In this document: positions 5,892 through 7,439 of the stretch, piece by piece
How positions within the stretch are numbered: position 1 is the first letter of the stretch
How the letters are laid out: the number at the start of each line of letters is the position of its first letter
Assembly: GCA_030637205.1 (NCBI GenBank)
Contig: DAOVVL010000085.1
Location: 1 to 7,439 of the forward strand
Direction: 5' to 3'
Length of the DNA stretch: 7,439 bases
Source: Thalassospiraceae bacterium
GTDB lineage: Bacteria; Pseudomonadota; Alphaproteobacteria; Rhodospirillales; Magnetovibrionaceae
Position numbers and translations under genes: made by a program
The notes under the pieces: generated by a model
The model's database searches: none
Told to the model about the DNA's origin: nothing
Seen by the model: only the letters and a program-made list of their open reading frames with translations

Positions 5892-6527
5892 ATGGAACCG
5901 CAAGACGACCCCGATGATCGCCAGCCAGCAAGATCTGGCAAATCCAGGAAAAAGCCACGGGTGGTTCGCAAAATGACCGAACCGCGCCTTGCCAATATCG
6001 CGCTGCATTATCTGGAACGTTATTCATCCAGCGCCGAAAACCTGCGCCGGGTGCTGCAACGCCGGGTCTATAAATCGCTGCGCGCGCACCCCGATTTAGA
6101 TGAGCCGACCACGCGGGGCTGGATCGATACCTTGATTGAGCGTTATCTCGAAGTCGGCCTGCTGGACGATCAGGCCTACGCCCAAACGCGCACCCGTTCC
6201 ATGTTAGACCGCGGCGAAGCACCCCGGTCCATCGCCATGAAACTGGCGCAAAAAGGCATCAACGCAGACGGTGCCAAGGAGGCGCTATCACAACTCGAAC
6301 AAGATTTCCCCGAACCGGAATTGCAGGCCGCGCTGACGGTTACCCGCAAAAAACGCCTGGGCCCTTACCGCGACCCTGAAATGCGCGAAGAAAAGCGCGA
6401 CCGCGATCTGGCGGCACTTGCGCGGTCCGGGTTTTCCTACGATACGGCCAAGAAAATGATCGACGCCGAAGACGTGCCAGAACTGGAAGCTATGTTTGAA
6501 GAACTCCTGAACGGGGCTGTTGATTAG
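5892..6527 (+). CDS. recX: RecX family regulatory protein
   Basis: RecX proteins bind RecA and, in the best-studied cases, restrain RecA filament growth and recombinase and coprotease activity in the cytosol. From ATG 5892 the protein has 211 residues, long for a family often of 150-170; the excess is a charged N-terminal tail of about 30 residues (DDPDD then KSRKKPRVVRK). The helical RecX repeats follow: LANIALHYLERYSSSAENLRRVL in two conserved halves, then YLEVGLLDDQAYAQTRTRS and GEAPRSIAMKLAQKGI, which is the signature region, and a last repeat with DLAALARSGFSYDTAKKMI. The start at 5892 has AGG 7 nt upstream; a GTG at 5877 is in frame but lacks a ribosome binding site. recA is not in the window, whereas in many bacteria recX lies beside it. 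No alphaproteobacterial LexA-type GAAC-N7-GAAC or GTTC-N7-GTTC was seen upstream. Confidence 0.92.
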   Translation: MEPQDDPDDRQPARSGKSRKKPRVVRKMTEPRLANIALHYLERYSSSAENLRRVLQRRVYKSLRAHPDLDEPTTRGWIDTLIERYLEVGLLDDQAYAQTRTRSMLDRGEAPRSIAMKLAQKGINADGAKEALSQLEQDFPEPELQAALTVTRKKRLGPYRDPEMREEKRDRDLAALARSGFSYDTAKKMIDAEDVPELEAMFEELLNGAVD

Positions 6528-6542
6528 GCTTTGGGCTGGCCA

Positions 6543-6570
6543 TTTACTTGTGCCAAGGAATAGCTATCAT
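6543..6570 (+). promoter_or_regulatory. Candidate promoter of the MscS-family gene
   Basis: TTTACT (6543-6548, 4 of 6 to consensus) and TATCAT (6565-6570, 5 of 6) are 16 bp apart in the 77-bp gap between recX and the channel gene. The predicted start near 6577 leaves a leader of about 28 nt that includes a GGA ribosome-binding element at 6595-6597. This is a moderate match, and read-through from recX is also possible because no terminator is visible after recX. Confidence 0.4.
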
Positions 6571-6604
6571 CGCGCTTAACACCTGAAATCATCTGGAAAC
6601 ATGT

Positions 6605-7439
6605 ATGCAATCGATTGAAACATTTTGGGCGCTGGTACGCGACGTGTGGCAAGGCGGGCTGTACGGCGTTGATATCGGCGCAATGATCGTGGCGCTGGGC
6701 ATTTTTATTGCCTTTCTGGTATTCCGCCAGGCGATCACCGCGGTAATCCTGACACCGTTGAAAATTCGCGCCAAGCGGTCTGAGACCGAGATCGACAATA
6801 ACATCCTCGAAGTTCTGGAAAGCCCGGTCAGGATGATCCCGGTCGTGCTCGGCTTTTTCTTTGCATCTGAATATCTGGAACTGGAACAAACTTTTGAGAC
6901 GTTCGCGCACGATGTGGTGCGATCACTTATAGCCTTTGTCATTTTCTGGGCGCTTTACCGGTTGGTTGATCCGCTAAGCCACCTGATGGGCAAGTTGGAA
7001 AAGGTGTTCACCCCGGCGCTGGTCGAATGGTTGGTCAAGGCGATCAAGATCGTCGTCGCCTTAATCGGCGCCGCATCCATTTTGGAACTGTGGGGCATCA
7101 AGGTCGGGCCGATTTTAGCAGGCCTTGGCCTGTTTGGCGTCGCCGTGGCGCTGGGCGCGCAGGACCTGTTCAAAAACCTGATCGCCGGAATTCTGATTTT
7201 GGCCGAACGGCGCTTTAATAAAGGCGACTGGATCCGCGTCGATGGCGTGGTCGAGGGCACCGTGGAACACATTGGTTTTCGCTCAACCATGGTCAGGCGG
7301 TTCGACAAAGCGCCGGTTTACGTTCCCAACACCAAACTGGCCGATAGCGCGGTCACCAACTTTACCGCCATGACGCACCGGCGCATTTACTGGCACCTGG
7401 GCGTTGAATACAACACCACCATCGAACAACTGCGCACCA
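6605..7439 (+). CDS. MscS-family mechanosensitive channel, 3'-truncated
   Basis: Inner-membrane small-conductance mechanosensitive channel, which in characterised members opens under membrane tension to release solutes on osmotic downshock. The frame is open from ATG 6605 to the window end, giving 278 residues, with GGA 7 nt upstream. An overlapping ATG at 6601 hits a stop after five codons. Hydrophobic segments lie near residues 22-41, 76-90, 104-121 and 143-163. The pore helix follows, with the MscS signature GLGLFGVAVALGAQ (173-186), NLIAGILILAERRF (191-204) and the beta-domain start GDWIRVDG (207-214), VEGTVEHIGFRSTMVR and VPNTKL. With about two helices more than E. coli MscS (286 residues, three helices) and the cytoplasmic domain only partly present, the full protein is probably near 400 residues. 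By a by-eye alignment, E. coli Gly113 corresponds to Asp187 here. Whether it is MscS proper or a YbdG/YnaI-like relative is not decided. Confidence 0.94.
   Translation, partial: MQSIETFWALVRDVWQGGLYGVDIGAMIVALGIFIAFLVFRQAITAVILTPLKIRAKRSETEIDNNILEVLESPVRMIPVVLGFFFASEYLELEQTFETFAHDVVRSLIAFVIFWALYRLVDPLSHLMGKLEKVFTPALVEWLVKAIKIVVALIGAASILELWGIKVGPILAGLGLFGVAVALGAQDLFKNLIAGILILAERRFNKGDWIRVDGVVEGTVEHIGFRSTMVRRFDKAPVYVPNTKLADSAVTNFTAMTHRRIYWHLGVEYNTTIEQLRT

Noticed and set aside
5806..6222. 138-codon minus-strand open frame covering the recX N-terminal half
   Set aside because: It is antisense to recX, with unusual composition and no recognisable domain.
6524..7308. Minus-strand open frames opposite the MscS gene
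   Set aside because: The + strand frame carries unmistakable MscS signatures; these are shadows.

Overview
The window looks like an ordinary chromosomal segment of an alphaproteobacterium, possibly Rhodospirillales-like. The grounds are moderately high GC, GC-rich third codon positions, an argD-argF-hslO gene order of the kind found in alphaproteobacteria, and proteins typical of that class. The genus cannot be named from this sequence. I see no mobile element, CRISPR array, rRNA or tRNA.

Layout, left to right. (1) The 3' three quarters of a TrkH-type potassium uptake subunit on the + strand, with its start outside the window. (2) Facing it across only 9 bp, a four-gene minus-strand block read right to left: argD (acetylornithine aminotransferase), argF (ornithine carbamoyltransferase), hslO (redox chaperone Hsp33) and a predicted lipoprotein of unknown function. 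argD, argF and hslO are packed with 1 and 0 bp between them. The lipoprotein follows after 43 bp and seems to have its own promoter. (3) A 158-bp gap holding a near-consensus promoter for argD. (4) A minus-strand ABC-2 type exporter permease with no ATPase gene next to it in the window. (5) A short divergent intergenic region with a 12-bp perfect palindrome in a -10-like position. (6) recX on the + strand. (7) A MscS-type mechanosensitive channel on the + strand, cut by the window end.

Functionally, ArgD and ArgF carry out two steps of arginine biosynthesis. Hsp33 probably shares their transcript. TrkH (potassium uptake) and MscS (osmotic release valve) lie at opposite ends and are both osmotic-homeostasis proteins, but nothing shows they are linked.

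No novel multi-gene system is evident. The most interesting signals are regulatory: a near-consensus argD promoter with an overlapping dyad and a GANTC site; a near-consensus promoter placed so that the lipoprotein mRNA would be leaderless or nearly so; and a palindromic -10 region between the permease and recX that could fire in both directions. All promoter calls are by eye.
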